The notes under the pieces were generated by a model. That model did not search any database. It saw only the letters and a program-made list of their open reading frames with translations, and was not told the origin of the DNA. Below are positions 43,030-51,168 of a stretch of DNA of 64,000 nt, one piece after another. The stretch is from Streptomyces echinoruber (GTDB lineage Bacteria; Actinomycetota; Actinomycetes; Streptomycetales; Streptomycetaceae): positions 1-64,000 of the forward strand of contig NZ_BMWH01000004.1 of NCBI RefSeq assembly GCF_014651135.1. The letters run 5' to 3'. The stretch's first letter is position 1, and each line of letters opens with the position of its first letter. The translations under genes were made by a program, and so were the position numbers.

Positions 43030-43566
43030 TCAGGCCGATATGCCGTCGATCCGGGCCAGGACGTCGTCCGCGCCGTACGGCTGCAGGTAGGGCAGCCAGC
43101 GCGGGTCCCTATGGCCGGTGCCGATGATGCGCCAGGCCAGACCGGTCGGCGGGGCCGGTTTGTGGCGCAGGCGCCAGCCGAGTTCCACGAGGTGGCGGTC
43201 GGCCTTGAGGTGGTTGCAGCGGCGGCAGGAGGCCACCACGTTGTCCCAGACGTGCTTGCCGCCGCGGGAGCGCGGGACGACGTGGTCGACGCTGGTGGCG
43301 ACGCCGCCGCAGTACATGCAGCGGCCCCCGTCGCGGGCGAAGAGCGCCCGGCGGGTCAGAGGAACGGGCCCCCGGTAGGGAACCCGCACGAAACGCTTGA
43401 GCCGGACCACGCTGGGTGCGGGGACGGTGACGGTCGCGCTGTGCAGGTAGGCGCCGGACTCCTCGAGGCAGACGGCCTTGTTCTCGAGGACGAGGACGAG
43501 CGCGCGGCGGAGCGGTACGACGCCGAGCGGCTCGTACGACGCGTTGAGGACCAGGACATGCGGCAC
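43030..43566 (-). CDS. HNH endonuclease family protein
   Basis: 178 residues from GTG 43566 behind AAGGAGG; upstream frame is unconserved. The HNH/His-Me core is complete: zinc cysteines in CMYCG, catalytic DHVVPRSRGGKHVWDNVV and the second pair CRRCNHLKADR (about 110-145). The N-terminal 70 residues (LVLNASYEPLGVVPLRRALV) are the conserved HNH-associated domain found throughout actinobacteria and phages. It cuts or nicks DNA in principle; a chromosomal role is not established. It is divergent from the MscS gene and not linked to a methylase. Confidence 0.92.
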   Translation of the reverse strand: MPHVLVLNASYEPLGVVPLRRALVLVLENKAVCLEESGAYLHSATVTVPAPSVVRLKRFVRVPYRGPVPLTRRALFARDGGRCMYCGGVATSVDHVVPRSRGGKHVWDNVVASCRRCNHLKADRHLVELGWRLRHKPAPPTGLAWRIIGTGHRDPRWLPYLQPYGADDVLARIDGISA

Positions 43567-43893
43567 GGTGCCTCCTTGTACGCCGGCGGCGCGTGGCTCG
43601 CGCCGGGACGATCTGCAGTCAGTCTCCCCTCCGGCCTGGTGAACGCGCCACCATGTCCCGGTAACGGGCTGGGAGTGTTTTCGACCACACCTGATGTGTC
43701 CCCCGCTTCGCGGCCGGTTCAAGCCCGCGTGAGTTCGGTCTCTCCCGCGGTCCTCCCCGCGACTTCCCGACGATCCCCACACGGTCCCCCGCTAATGTGG
43801 TGGTTCTGCCCGACCGGTGACCTTTCCGTGACCTGATCGACACCCGAAGCGCATCCGCACCGGGGGCAGCCGCCGCACCTGGAGGTACCTGCC
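43567..43893. other. Divergent intergenic region between HNH and MscS genes
   Basis: 327 bp without a supportable gene. It must contain both promoters, but I see no clear -35/-10 pair. Only short features stand out, such as the inverted repeat CACACCTGATGTG at 43686-43698 and CCGTGACCTGATCG at 43827. The translated frames crossing the region are shadows. Confidence 0.4.
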
Positions 43894-45009
43894 GTGTCCC
43901 TGCCCGACGTCCTGCCGGCCGCCGGTTCCGCGCCGTCGCCGCTACCGTCGCCGTCGCCGTCCCCGACGACGGATCCGGCGGTCGCCACGCTCCAGGACGC
44001 CCAGCAGAGCGCCACGAACGCCGCGAGCTGGGTGGAGCAGAACTGGTCCACCTGGCTGGCCATCGGCCTGCGGGTGCTGCTGATCCTCGTCGTCGCGGCC
44101 GTGCTGCGCGCGGTGGTGCGGCGGGCGATCACCAAGCTCATAGAGCGCATGAACCGCACCGTGCAGACGGTGGACGGCACCGGGCTGGCCGGCCTGCTGG
44201 TCAACGCCGAGCGGCGTCGGCAGCGCGCGGCGGCCATCGGCTCGGTGCTGCGCTCGGTGGCCAGCTTCCTGATCATGGGCACGGCCGCCCTGATGATCCT
44301 CTCCGCGTTCGAGATCAACCTCGCGCCGCTGCTGGCGTCCGCCGGTGTCGCCGGTGTGGCGATCGGTTTCGGCGCGCGCAACCTGGTGACGGACTTCCTC
44401 TCCGGCGTGTTCATGATCCTGGAGGACCAGTACGGCGTCGGCGACACCATCGACGCGGGCGTGGCCACCGGCGAGGTCATCGAGGTCGGCCTGCGCGTGA
44501 CCAAGCTGCGCGGCGACGGCGGCGAGATCTGGTACGTCCGCAACGGCGAGGTCAAGCGCATCGGCAACATGTCGCAGGGCTGGTCGGTGGCGAACGTCGA
44601 CGTCACCGTCCGCGCCGACGAGGACCTGGACCGGCTCAAGGCCACGCTCGACCAGGTCGCCGAGAAGATGAGCAAGGAAGAGCCCTGGAACGAGCTGCTG
44701 TGGGGTCCGGTGGAGGTCCTCGGCCTGGACAGCGTGCTGCTCGACTCCATGGTGGTCCGCGTCTCCGCCAAGACGATGCCCGGCAAGTCCCTTTCCGTCG
44801 AACGCGAGCTGCGCTGGCGCATCAAGCGCGCCTTCGACGCCGCCGACATCCGCATCGTCGGCGGCGCCACCGCCACCGCCGAGGAGGACCCGGCGCCGGC
44901 GCCGGACCCGACGGCCGCGGTGACACCCCCCTCGGCCCACGCCGACCCGGAGTCCCCGCAGGCCCAGGCGGCCGCACCGATCACCCCGCAGCGGCAGGCG
45001 GCGAAGTAG
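43894..45009 (+). CDS. mscS: Small-conductance mechanosensitive channel (MscS family)
   Basis: 371 residues from GTG 43894 behind TGGAGG. An N-terminal extracytoplasmic leader, then three membrane segments (about 52-72, 115-135, 140-160). The pore-lining helix is SAGVAGVAIGFGARNLVTDF, the MscS signature with Gly/Ala packing, followed by the beta domain (EDQYGVGDTIDAGVATGEVI, VRNGEVKRIGNMSQG). The Pro/Ala-rich C-terminus is streptomycete specific. It opens when membrane tension rises and releases solutes at osmotic downshock. A terminator-like hairpin at 45043 ends the unit. Confidence 0.93.
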   Translation: MSLPDVLPAAGSAPSPLPSPSPSPTTDPAVATLQDAQQSATNAASWVEQNWSTWLAIGLRVLLILVVAAVLRAVVRRAITKLIERMNRTVQTVDGTGLAGLLVNAERRRQRAAAIGSVLRSVASFLIMGTAALMILSAFEINLAPLLASAGVAGVAIGFGARNLVTDFLSGVFMILEDQYGVGDTIDAGVATGEVIEVGLRVTKLRGDGGEIWYVRNGEVKRIGNMSQGWSVANVDVTVRADEDLDRLKATLDQVAEKMSKEEPWNELLWGPVEVLGLDSVLLDSMVVRVSAKTMPGKSLSVERELRWRIKRAFDAADIRIVGGATATAEEDPAPAPDPTAAVTPPSAHADPESPQAQAAAPITPQRQAAK

Positions 45010-45042
45010 CGGCCGGCCCTGCGGGAGACGGGAGAAAGGCGG

Positions 45043-45076
45043 AGGCGGTCCGGGGAGACCCGGGCCGCCTTTCCTT
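45043..45076 (+). terminator. Terminator after mscS with T-rich tail
   Basis: AGGCGGTCCGGG (45043-45054) pairs with CCCGGGCCGCCT (45059-45070) with one wobble, followed by TTCCTTGTT, one of the few hairpins here with a T-rich tail. Confidence 0.8.
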
Positions 45077-45273
45077 GTTCGTTCCTCCTTGTTCCGCGGC
45101 GTTCTCCGCGGCGGGGGCTCTCCGACGGGTCGAAACGATTCGGCACACCCGTTCGAGTGAAGGTGGGCCGCGTTCCGCCGCCGGGACCGGTCGTCGGCTC
45201 CATCGTTCTGCCAGGGCTGCCGGGGCAGCCCGCGCGGACGCGGCCCGGCACCAGTGCGAAGAGGAGACCAGCG

Positions 45274-45303
45274 ATGAGCGCCGAACCGGTCCTGGAGCGG
45301 TGA
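45274..45303 (+). other. Nine-codon upstream ORF overlapping the Uma2-like gene start
   Basis: ATG 45274 with AGAGGAG upstream encodes MSAEPVLER and ends at TGA 45301-45303, sharing its final A with the ATG of the next gene. Either a leader that couples translation, or the original N-terminus now cut off by a stop or frameshift: many Uma2 proteins begin with MSAEP (recollection). Confidence 0.55.
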
Positions 45304-45899
45304 TGACGCAGGTGGACCCCATCGACCTGTTGAGCGCGATCGAAGAGGCGTCTCCGACGCCGATTCGACCCGAGTACGTCGAGGGGACGGTCATCGTGCC
45401 GCCGCGACCTGACGACCACCACAACGACGGCGCCGGCGAGCTGTCCTTCCAGTTCCGCGCGGCCGGATTCCGCCTCGTCGGCTTCGGTAACGGCTATCGG
45501 GCCGCCAACAAGGACGGCACCACCATGGCCCTGCTCGTCCCCGACTTCTACGTCCGCCGCCGCAAGGCCTCCGCACTCGACGAGTCCTACCGCAGGGCGC
45601 ACAAGGGCTGGTATCCCGTCGACATGATCGCTCTGGTCGGGGAGGTCACCTCGACCAACCACTGGGCGGACACCGGTCCCAAACTCCGCACCTACGCCGC
45701 CAGCGTCCCTGTCCACGTGCTCGTCAACCGCACCACCAAGACGGCCCACTGCTGCACGACGCCGATCCTCCCCGGCGACGACCCCACCAAGGCTCATTAC
45801 GACGACGAGACCGAGGTCGGCCTCGGTGAGCCGCTGCCCCTCCCGGACCCGTACCCCGCCCTGGACACGGCCCCGTTCCTCGGCGACCTTGGGGACTGA
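45303..45899 (+). CDS. Uma2-like (DUF820) PD-(D/E)XK-fold protein
   Basis: 198 residues from ATG 45303. The restriction-nuclease-like core is recognisable: LLVPDFYVRRRK near 80 (Asp), then VGEVTSTNHWADTGPKLRTY near 118, where the usual E-V-x-S ... D ... K catalytic set is present, and VHVLVNRTTKTAHC. These proteins are numerous in Streptomyces, Deinococcus and cyanobacteria and largely uncharacterised; nuclease activity is predicted. The gene has no ribosome site of its own; the strong one belongs to the 9-codon upstream ORF, to which it is coupled by TGATG. Confidence 0.82.
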   Translation: MTQVDPIDLLSAIEEASPTPIRPEYVEGTVIVPPRPDDHHNDGAGELSFQFRAAGFRLVGFGNGYRAANKDGTTMALLVPDFYVRRRKASALDESYRRAHKGWYPVDMIALVGEVTSTNHWADTGPKLRTYAASVPVHVLVNRTTKTAHCCTTPILPGDDPTKAHYDDETEVGLGEPLPLPDPYPALDTAPFLGDLGD

Positions 45900-45986
45900 C
45901 GTCCACAGGAGCGTCCCGTCCGTCCGACCGCGCCCCGTGCACGGGCCGGCCCGCCGGGCTCACCAGGCTCACCGGAGGAACCGCCC

Positions 45987-47255
45987 GTGAAACTCGCCGT
46001 GGTCGGCGGAGGCTCGACCTACACCCCGGAACTCGTCGACGGCTTCGCGCGGTTGCGCGACACCCTGCCTGTGACGGAGCTGGTGCTCGTCGACCCGGCG
46101 GCCGACCGGCTGGAGCTCGTCGGCGGCCTCGCCCGGCGCATCCTCGCCCGGCGGGGGCACGGCGCACGGGTCGTCACGACGGACGACCTGGAAGCGGGCG
46201 CCGACGGAGCCGACGCCGTGCTGCTCCAACTGCGCGTCGGCGGACAGGCCGCCCGCGAGCGGGACGAGACCTGGCCGCTGGAGTGCGGGTGCGTCGGCCA
46301 GGAGACCACCGGCGCGGGCGGCCTGGCCAAGGCGCTGCGGACCGTGCCGGTCGTCCTCGACATCGCCGAGCGGGTGCGCCGCACCAACCCGCGCGCCTGG
46401 ATCGTCGACTTCACCAACCCCGTCGGCATCGTCACCCGCGCCCTGCTGCGGGCCGGGCACCGGGCCGTCGGGCTGTGCAACGTCGCCATCGGCCTGCAGC
46501 GCAAGTTCGCCGCCCTGCTGGAGGTCGCCCCCGCCGACGTCCACCTCGACCACGTCGGCCTCAATCACCTCACCTGGGAGACCGGCGTCCGCCTCGGCGG
46601 CCCCGACGGCGCCGACGTCCTGCCCCGGCTGCTGGCCGAGCACGGCGCCGCGATCGCCGCCGGCCTGCGGCTGCCGCCCGAGCTGCTGGAGCGCCTCGGT
46701 GTCGTGCCGTCGTACTACCTGCGGTACTACTACGCGCACGACGAGGTGGTCGCGCAGCAGCGCGGCGAGCCGTCCCGGGCCGCCGAAGTGGCCCGCATGG
46801 AGCGGGAGCTGCTGGCGATGTACGGCGACCCGGCGCTCGACGAGAAGCCCGCGCTGCTGGCCAAGCGGGGCGGCGCGTACTACTCGGAGGCGGCCGTGGA
46901 CCTCACCGCGGCGCTGCTCGGCGGCGAGCGGGCCGGCCCGTACCAGGTGGTGAACACGTACAACAACGGCACGCTGCCCTTCCTGGACGACGACGCGGTG
47001 ATCGAGGTGCCCGCGGCCGTGGGCCCCAAGGGGCCGGCCCCGCTGCCCGTGCCCGCCGTGGACCCGCTGCACGCCGGGCTGATCGCGCACGTGGCGGCGT
47101 ACGAGGAACTGGCGCTGCGGGCCGCCCTGCACGGCGGCCGGAACCGGGTCTTCCGCGCACTGCTCGCCCACCCCCTCGTCGGCCGGTACGCCACCGCCGA
47201 GGCGCTCACCGACCGGCTGCTCGCCCACAACCGGGAGTACCTGCCGTGGGCGTGA
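45987..47255 (+). CDS. Family GH4 glycosidase (6-phospho-beta-glucosidase type)
   Basis: 422 residues from GTG 45987 behind CCGGAGGAA. NAD-binding KLAVVGGGSTYTPELVDGF at the start, GQETTGAGGLAKALRTVPV near 109, metal/substrate Cys in GLCNVAIG near 169 and His in DHVGLNHLTWE near 196. GH4 enzymes hydrolyse phosphorylated glycosides through an NAD-dependent oxidation with Mn2+. The tyrosine-rich loop SYYLRYYYAHDEVVAQQ is typical of 6-phospho-beta-glucosidases. It overlaps the next gene, a BadF-type sugar kinase, indicating one pathway for beta-linked disaccharides or chitin breakdown products; no transporter is present. Confidence 0.9.
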   Translation: MKLAVVGGGSTYTPELVDGFARLRDTLPVTELVLVDPAADRLELVGGLARRILARRGHGARVVTTDDLEAGADGADAVLLQLRVGGQAARERDETWPLECGCVGQETTGAGGLAKALRTVPVVLDIAERVRRTNPRAWIVDFTNPVGIVTRALLRAGHRAVGLCNVAIGLQRKFAALLEVAPADVHLDHVGLNHLTWETGVRLGGPDGADVLPRLLAEHGAAIAAGLRLPPELLERLGVVPSYYLRYYYAHDEVVAQQRGEPSRAAEVARMERELLAMYGDPALDEKPALLAKRGGAYYSEAAVDLTAALLGGERAGPYQVVNTYNNGTLPFLDDDAVIEVPAAVGPKGPAPLPVPAVDPLHAGLIAHVAAYEELALRAALHGGRNRVFRALLAHPLVGRYATAEALTDRLLAHNREYLPWA

Positions 47256-48220
47256 GCGTCCTGGCGATCGACGCGGGCAACAGCAAGACCGACGTCGCGG
47301 TGGTCACGGCGGACGGGGAGATCCTGGCCACCGCGCGCGGCGGCGGCTTCCGGCCCCCGGCGGTCGGCACCGAGGCGGCGGTCGACACGTTGGCGAAGGC
47401 GGTGCGGGAAGCCTTCACGGCCGGGGGCGTCACCCGCGTCACCCACGTCTCCGCCTGCCTCGCCAACGCCGACCTGCCGGTGGAGGAGGAGCAGTTGACG
47501 GCCGCGCTGCACGCGCGCGCGTGGGGCGCGACGACCGAGGTCCGCAACGACACCTTCGCCCTGCTGCGCGCCGGGCTCGACGAACCCAGGGGCGTCGCGG
47601 TCGTCTGCGGCGCCGGCATCAACTGCGCCGGCCTGCGGCCCGACGGACGCACCGCCCGCTTCCCCGCCCTCGGCCGCCTCTCCGGCGACTGGGGCGGCGG
47701 CTGGGTCCTCGCCGAGGAGGCCCTGTGGCACGCGGCCCGCGCCGCCGACGGCCGCGGCGCCCCCACCGCCCTGGCCCGCACCCTCCCCGCCCACTTCGGC
47801 CTGCCCGCCATGGACGACCTCGTCGAGGCGCTGCACCTGGGCCGCATCCCCGCCGCCCGCCGCCACGAGCTGGTCCCGGTCCTCTTCACGACCGCCGCCG
47901 CCGGCGACCCGGTCGCCCGCTCCCTCGTCGACCGGCTGGCCGACGAGGTGGTCACCCTGGCCGTCGTCGCCCTCACCCGCCTGGACCTCCTCGCCGAGGA
48001 GACCCCCGTCGTGCTCGGCGGCGGCGTCCTCGCCGCCGGGCACGCCCGCCTGACGTCCCGTATCGAGGAGCGGTTGGCGGCCCGCGCCCCGAAGGCGGTG
48101 CCGCGGGTGGTGCGGGCGCGACCGGTGCTGGGGGCCGCGCTGCTGGGGCTGGACCGGGTGGGGGCGGGCGCGGAGGCGCGGGACAGGGTGCGGGCCCGCT
48201 TCGCGGACGGCGCACCGTAG
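47246..48220 (+). CDS. BadF/BadG/BcrA-type ATPase, probable N-acetylglucosamine kinase
   Basis: 324 residues from GTG 47246 (VGVSVLAIDAGNSKTDVAVV), which has GGGAG at the right distance; GTG 47252 is an alternative. Phosphate 1 is LAIDAGNSKTDVAVV, phosphate 2 VAVVCGAGINCAG, and adenosine/Mg region LSGDWGGGWVLAEEALWHAAR; VVLGGGVLAAGH completes the actin-like fold. The group includes eukaryotic-type GlcNAc kinases. Overlap with the GH4 gene suggests it phosphorylates a sugar released by or fed to that enzyme. A sugar kinase plus phospho-glycosidase pair fits metabolism of phosphorylated oligosaccharides; the exact sugar is undetermined. Confidence 0.85.
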   Translation: MGVSVLAIDAGNSKTDVAVVTADGEILATARGGGFRPPAVGTEAAVDTLAKAVREAFTAGGVTRVTHVSACLANADLPVEEEQLTAALHARAWGATTEVRNDTFALLRAGLDEPRGVAVVCGAGINCAGLRPDGRTARFPALGRLSGDWGGGWVLAEEALWHAARAADGRGAPTALARTLPAHFGLPAMDDLVEALHLGRIPAARRHELVPVLFTTAAAGDPVARSLVDRLADEVVTLAVVALTRLDLLAEETPVVLGGGVLAAGHARLTSRIEERLAARAPKAVPRVVRARPVLGAALLGLDRVGAGAEARDRVRARFADGAP

Positions 48221-48224
48221 GCAC

Positions 48225-48352
48225 GCGGGTGCCCCGTGGCGCCGTGGGCGCGGAGTCCTGTGGGCGAGCAGGTGTCCCGTAGCACCGTGGGCGCGGAGCC
48301 CCGGAGCCCCGTAGGCGCGCAGGTGTCCCGTAACCCGTGGGTGCGGGTGCCC
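48225..48352. repeat. Degenerate repeats of about 20-30 bp (AGGTGTCCCGTARC core)
   Basis: GTGTCCCGTA/GTGCCCCGTG and CACCGTGGGCGCGGAG recur three to four times between the kinase stop and the upstream region of the glnX-like gene. Confidence 0.65.
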
Positions 48353-48488
48353 CGCCCCGCGGCGGCCCGCCGGCGCCGCCCCTGGCGGGGAACCGATCCC
48401 CCTCCCGCGGCGTATCAACAGGCAGGGTGCGCATGTCCGTCCCGCCAGCGATACTTGCGGGCGACACAGGACCAGGGGGGAGGTCGCA

Positions 48489-49880
48489 GTGACACACCCG
48501 CCGACGACCGCCGCGGCGCCGCCGGGCCCCCGCACGTCCCCCGCCCCGGCTCCCCCGCGCCGCACGGCCTTCGCGGAGGGCGTCGACCGCCTGCGCGCGG
48601 CGGCCGTCACCGAACCCGGCCGGCTGCGCACCATCGGCGCCGTCCTCGCCCTCCTCGTCGTCGCGTTCGGCGCCGTCACCGCCTGGCAGACCACCGGCCG
48701 CGCGACCGCCGCCGACGACGTACTGACGAGCAGTCAGCCGCTCAGTTCGGACGCCGCCGACATCTACCGCTCCCTCGCCGACGCCAACACCAAGGCCACC
48801 AGCGGCTACCTGGCGGGCCCGAACGAGACGCGGCGGACCCGCGCCGCGTACGAGAAGGACATCCGCACGGCCGCCGCGAAACTCGTCACCGCCGCCGCCA
48901 ACTCCGACCCCGGCTCCCCGGCCGCGACGACGATCGCGGAGCTGAACACGCTGCTGCCCCGCTACAAGGGCCTGGTGGAGGCGGCCCGCGCCAACAACCG
49001 GCAGGGCTTCCCGGTCGGCGGCGCCTACCTGCGCGAGGCCAACGACACGATGCAGCACCGGATGCTGCCCGCGGCCGAGGCCCTGTACGCCAAGGAGAAC
49101 CAGCGCCTGCTCGCCGACTACGGCGACGCGACACCGTACCCGTGGGCCGCGATCGGCCTCGGCGTGCTCGCGCTCGGCGCGCTGGCGTGGGCGCAGCGCC
49201 GCCACTACCTGCGCACCCACCGCGTCCTCAACCCCGGCCTGGTCGCCGCCACGGCCGCCACCGCCGTGGTCCTGCTGTGGCTCGTGGCCGGCCACGGCGT
49301 CGCCCGCGCGGACCTGAAGCACTCCTACGACCGGGGCGTGCGCTCCCTCGCGGTGCTGTACGACGCCCGCGTCGCCTCCCTGAAGGCCCGCAGCGACGAG
49401 AACTTGACCCTGGTCAGCCGCGGCGCGGAGACCAAGCGGCTCACCGACGGCACCGCCGAGGACGCCTACGCCTGGGCCTGGGACCGGGAGATCGCCCGCC
49501 TGGGCGGCAAGCTGCGCCGCGCGTCCGTGCTCGCCGACGACGCCGCGGGCCGGCGGCCGGTGCACACGGCGGACAGTTCGATGCGGGAGTGGCGCTCCCG
49601 CCACGAGAAGGCGCGCGCGAAGAACGACGCGGGCGACTACCAGGGCGCCCGCGACCTGGTGGTCGGCACGGACGCGAAGACGTCGACGACCGTGTGCTTC
49701 GACAACGTCGACGCCTCCCTCGCCGCGGCGCTGGTGCACGAGACCGACCAGTTCCGCGCGGCCGCCCGCGACGGCCGGGACGCCCTGACCGGCCTGCCCG
49801 CCGGCTCCGTGGTGCTGGCGCTGCTCGGCACCGCGAGCGCCCTGCTGGGCATCGGGCGCAGGCTGTCGGAGTACCGGTGA
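48489..49880 (+). CDS. glnX: GlnX-like membrane protein with four helices and two outer sensor loops
   Basis: 463 residues from GTG 48489, with GGGGGGAGG upstream. Four membrane helices at about 49-66, 217-236, 249-272 and 438-456 enclose two long extracytoplasmic loops (67-216 and 273-437), each rich in long helices (IYRSLADANTKATSGYLAGP). This matches GlnX of Mycobacterium and Corynebacterium, the membrane protein that relays amino acid binding by GlnH to PknG. Its next genes are GlnH-like and, after one more, PknG-like, the same partners. Assignment is from topology and context; sequence identity would need alignment. It is the first gene of the operon and overlaps glnH. Confidence 0.75.
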   Translation: MTHPPTTAAAPPGPRTSPAPAPPRRTAFAEGVDRLRAAAVTEPGRLRTIGAVLALLVVAFGAVTAWQTTGRATAADDVLTSSQPLSSDAADIYRSLADANTKATSGYLAGPNETRRTRAAYEKDIRTAAAKLVTAAANSDPGSPAATTIAELNTLLPRYKGLVEAARANNRQGFPVGGAYLREANDTMQHRMLPAAEALYAKENQRLLADYGDATPYPWAAIGLGVLALGALAWAQRRHYLRTHRVLNPGLVAATAATAVVLLWLVAGHGVARADLKHSYDRGVRSLAVLYDARVASLKARSDENLTLVSRGAETKRLTDGTAEDAYAWAWDREIARLGGKLRRASVLADDAAGRRPVHTADSSMREWRSRHEKARAKNDAGDYQGARDLVVGTDAKTSTTVCFDNVDASLAAALVHETDQFRAAARDGRDALTGLPAGSVVLALLGTASALLGIGRRLSEYR

Positions 49881-51082
49881 ACGGCGGGGACGGCCGGGGC
49901 ACACCCGGAGAAGGGGTGGCCATGGGAGGGACGGCCATGGGAGGGACGGCCATGGGAGGGACGGCCATGGGAGGGGTGGCCATGGGAGGGAAGGCCGGGA
50001 AAGGGGGCGTGATGCTGTGGGCGCGACGGCTGCGGACCGGACTGCGGGGCTGGGGCGGAGTGGGCGCGATGGCTCTCGTGTGCGCCCTGGCGCTCGCGTT
50101 CGCGCTGCTGCTGCCGCTCCTCGGCTCCCGCGCGGACGGTTCCGCCGGCGGCCCGCCCGGGCAGAGCGGGCAGAGCGGACCGGGCGGGCAGAGCGAACAA
50201 GGCGGGCAGGGCTGGCCGGGCCCGGCCCGGGGCACGCAGGCCCGGGCCGGGCGGTGCGACCACCCGCAGGACCGGAGCCCGTCGCCGGCGGACACCGAGG
50301 GCGCCGCCATCAGGGCCATCAAGGCCCGCGGCTACCTCGTGGTGGGCGTCGACCAGAACAGCTACCGGTGGGGCTACCGCAACCCCAACGACGCCTCCGG
50401 CGAACTGGAGGGCTTCGACATCGACCTGGCCCACGCCATCGCGAAGGACCTCCTGCACGACGAGAAGCTGGTGCAGTTCCGGGCCATCCCCACCAACGAG
50501 CGCATCACCGCGGTCGAGGACGGCCGCGTCGACATGGTGGTGCGCACCATGACCATCACCTGCGAACGGCTCGAGAAGGTCGCGTTCTCCGCGCCGTACT
50601 TCCTCACCGGCCAGCAGGTGCTGGCCCCGAAGACCTCGCCCGTCCACGGCTACGGCCCGAGCCTCGCCGGCCGCAGGATCTGCTCCGCGGACGGCTCCAC
50701 CGCGCACGACAGGCTCGTCCGGGACCGCAGGGAGCACCGGCTGCCGGCCACCGCCGACATCTCCACCGTCGTCCCCAACCAGCTGGACTGCCTGGTGCGG
50801 CTCCAGCTCGGCGAGGTCGACGCGGTGGTCACCGACGGCGCGCTGGCCGCCGGCCAGGCCGCGCAGGACCCGACGGTGGGGCTGAAGGGACGCCGCTTCA
50901 CCACGGACTACTACGGCGTGGCGATGAACCGGAAGGCGACGGACCTGGTGCGCCGGGTCAACCTCATACTGGAGGACTACCGCAGGGACGGCGGGTGGAA
51001 GGCGTCGTACGACAAGTGGCTCGCGCCGACGCTGGGTAGGACGTCGGAGTCGGCCACTCCGCCCGCCGTCCGGTACCGGTGA
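49877..51082 (+). CDS. glnH: GlnH-like amino-acid binding protein (solute-binding, anchored)
   Basis: Up to 401 residues from GTG 49877, which overlaps the glnX stop; ATG 50011 is an equally possible start because a 15-bp repeat of ATG and SD-like sequence lies between. After a membrane anchor (ALVCALALAFALLLPLL, no lipobox) and a Gly/Gln-rich linker (about 100 residues from the start), a periplasmic-type binding domain runs from RAIKARGYLVVGVDQNSYRW to the end: FDIDLAHAIAKDLL, TMTITCERLEKVAFSAPYF, SLAGRRICSADGS, WKASYDKWLAPTLG. The fold binds glutamate/glutamine in known GlnH. No ABC permease is nearby, in keeping with a sensing role. Confidence 0.85.
   Translation: MNGGDGRGTPGEGVAMGGTAMGGTAMGGTAMGGVAMGGKAGKGGVMLWARRLRTGLRGWGGVGAMALVCALALAFALLLPLLGSRADGSAGGPPGQSGQSGPGGQSEQGGQGWPGPARGTQARAGRCDHPQDRSPSPADTEGAAIRAIKARGYLVVGVDQNSYRWGYRNPNDASGELEGFDIDLAHAIAKDLLHDEKLVQFRAIPTNERITAVEDGRVDMVVRTMTITCERLEKVAFSAPYFLTGQQVLAPKTSPVHGYGPSLAGRRICSADGSTAHDRLVRDRREHRLPATADISTVVPNQLDCLVRLQLGEVDAVVTDGALAAGQAAQDPTVGLKGRRFTTDYYGVAMNRKATDLVRRVNLILEDYRRDGGWKASYDKWLAPTLGRTSESATPPAVRYR
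49922..49996 (+). repeat. Five 15-bp repeats, ATGGGAGGGACGGCC, in the glnH N-terminus
   Basis: Units begin at 49922, 49937, 49952, 49967 and 49982; each contains an in-frame ATG and a GGAGGG that can act as ribosome site for the next unit. All are in frame with glnH, encoding MGGTA repeats. Confidence 0.95.
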
Positions 51083-51168
51083 CGGTCCGTCACCCGGTGC
51101 GTGGCGGCACCCGGGTGCGGGCGGCCGGCACAGGACCGACGGAAGACCACAGCAGCGAGGGGTGATCG

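Noticed and set aside
45987..48220. Chitosan/cellobiose uptake operon
   Set aside because: GH4 and kinase genes are present, but no ABC or PTS transporter genes or regulator adjoin them, so a transport operon cannot be claimed.
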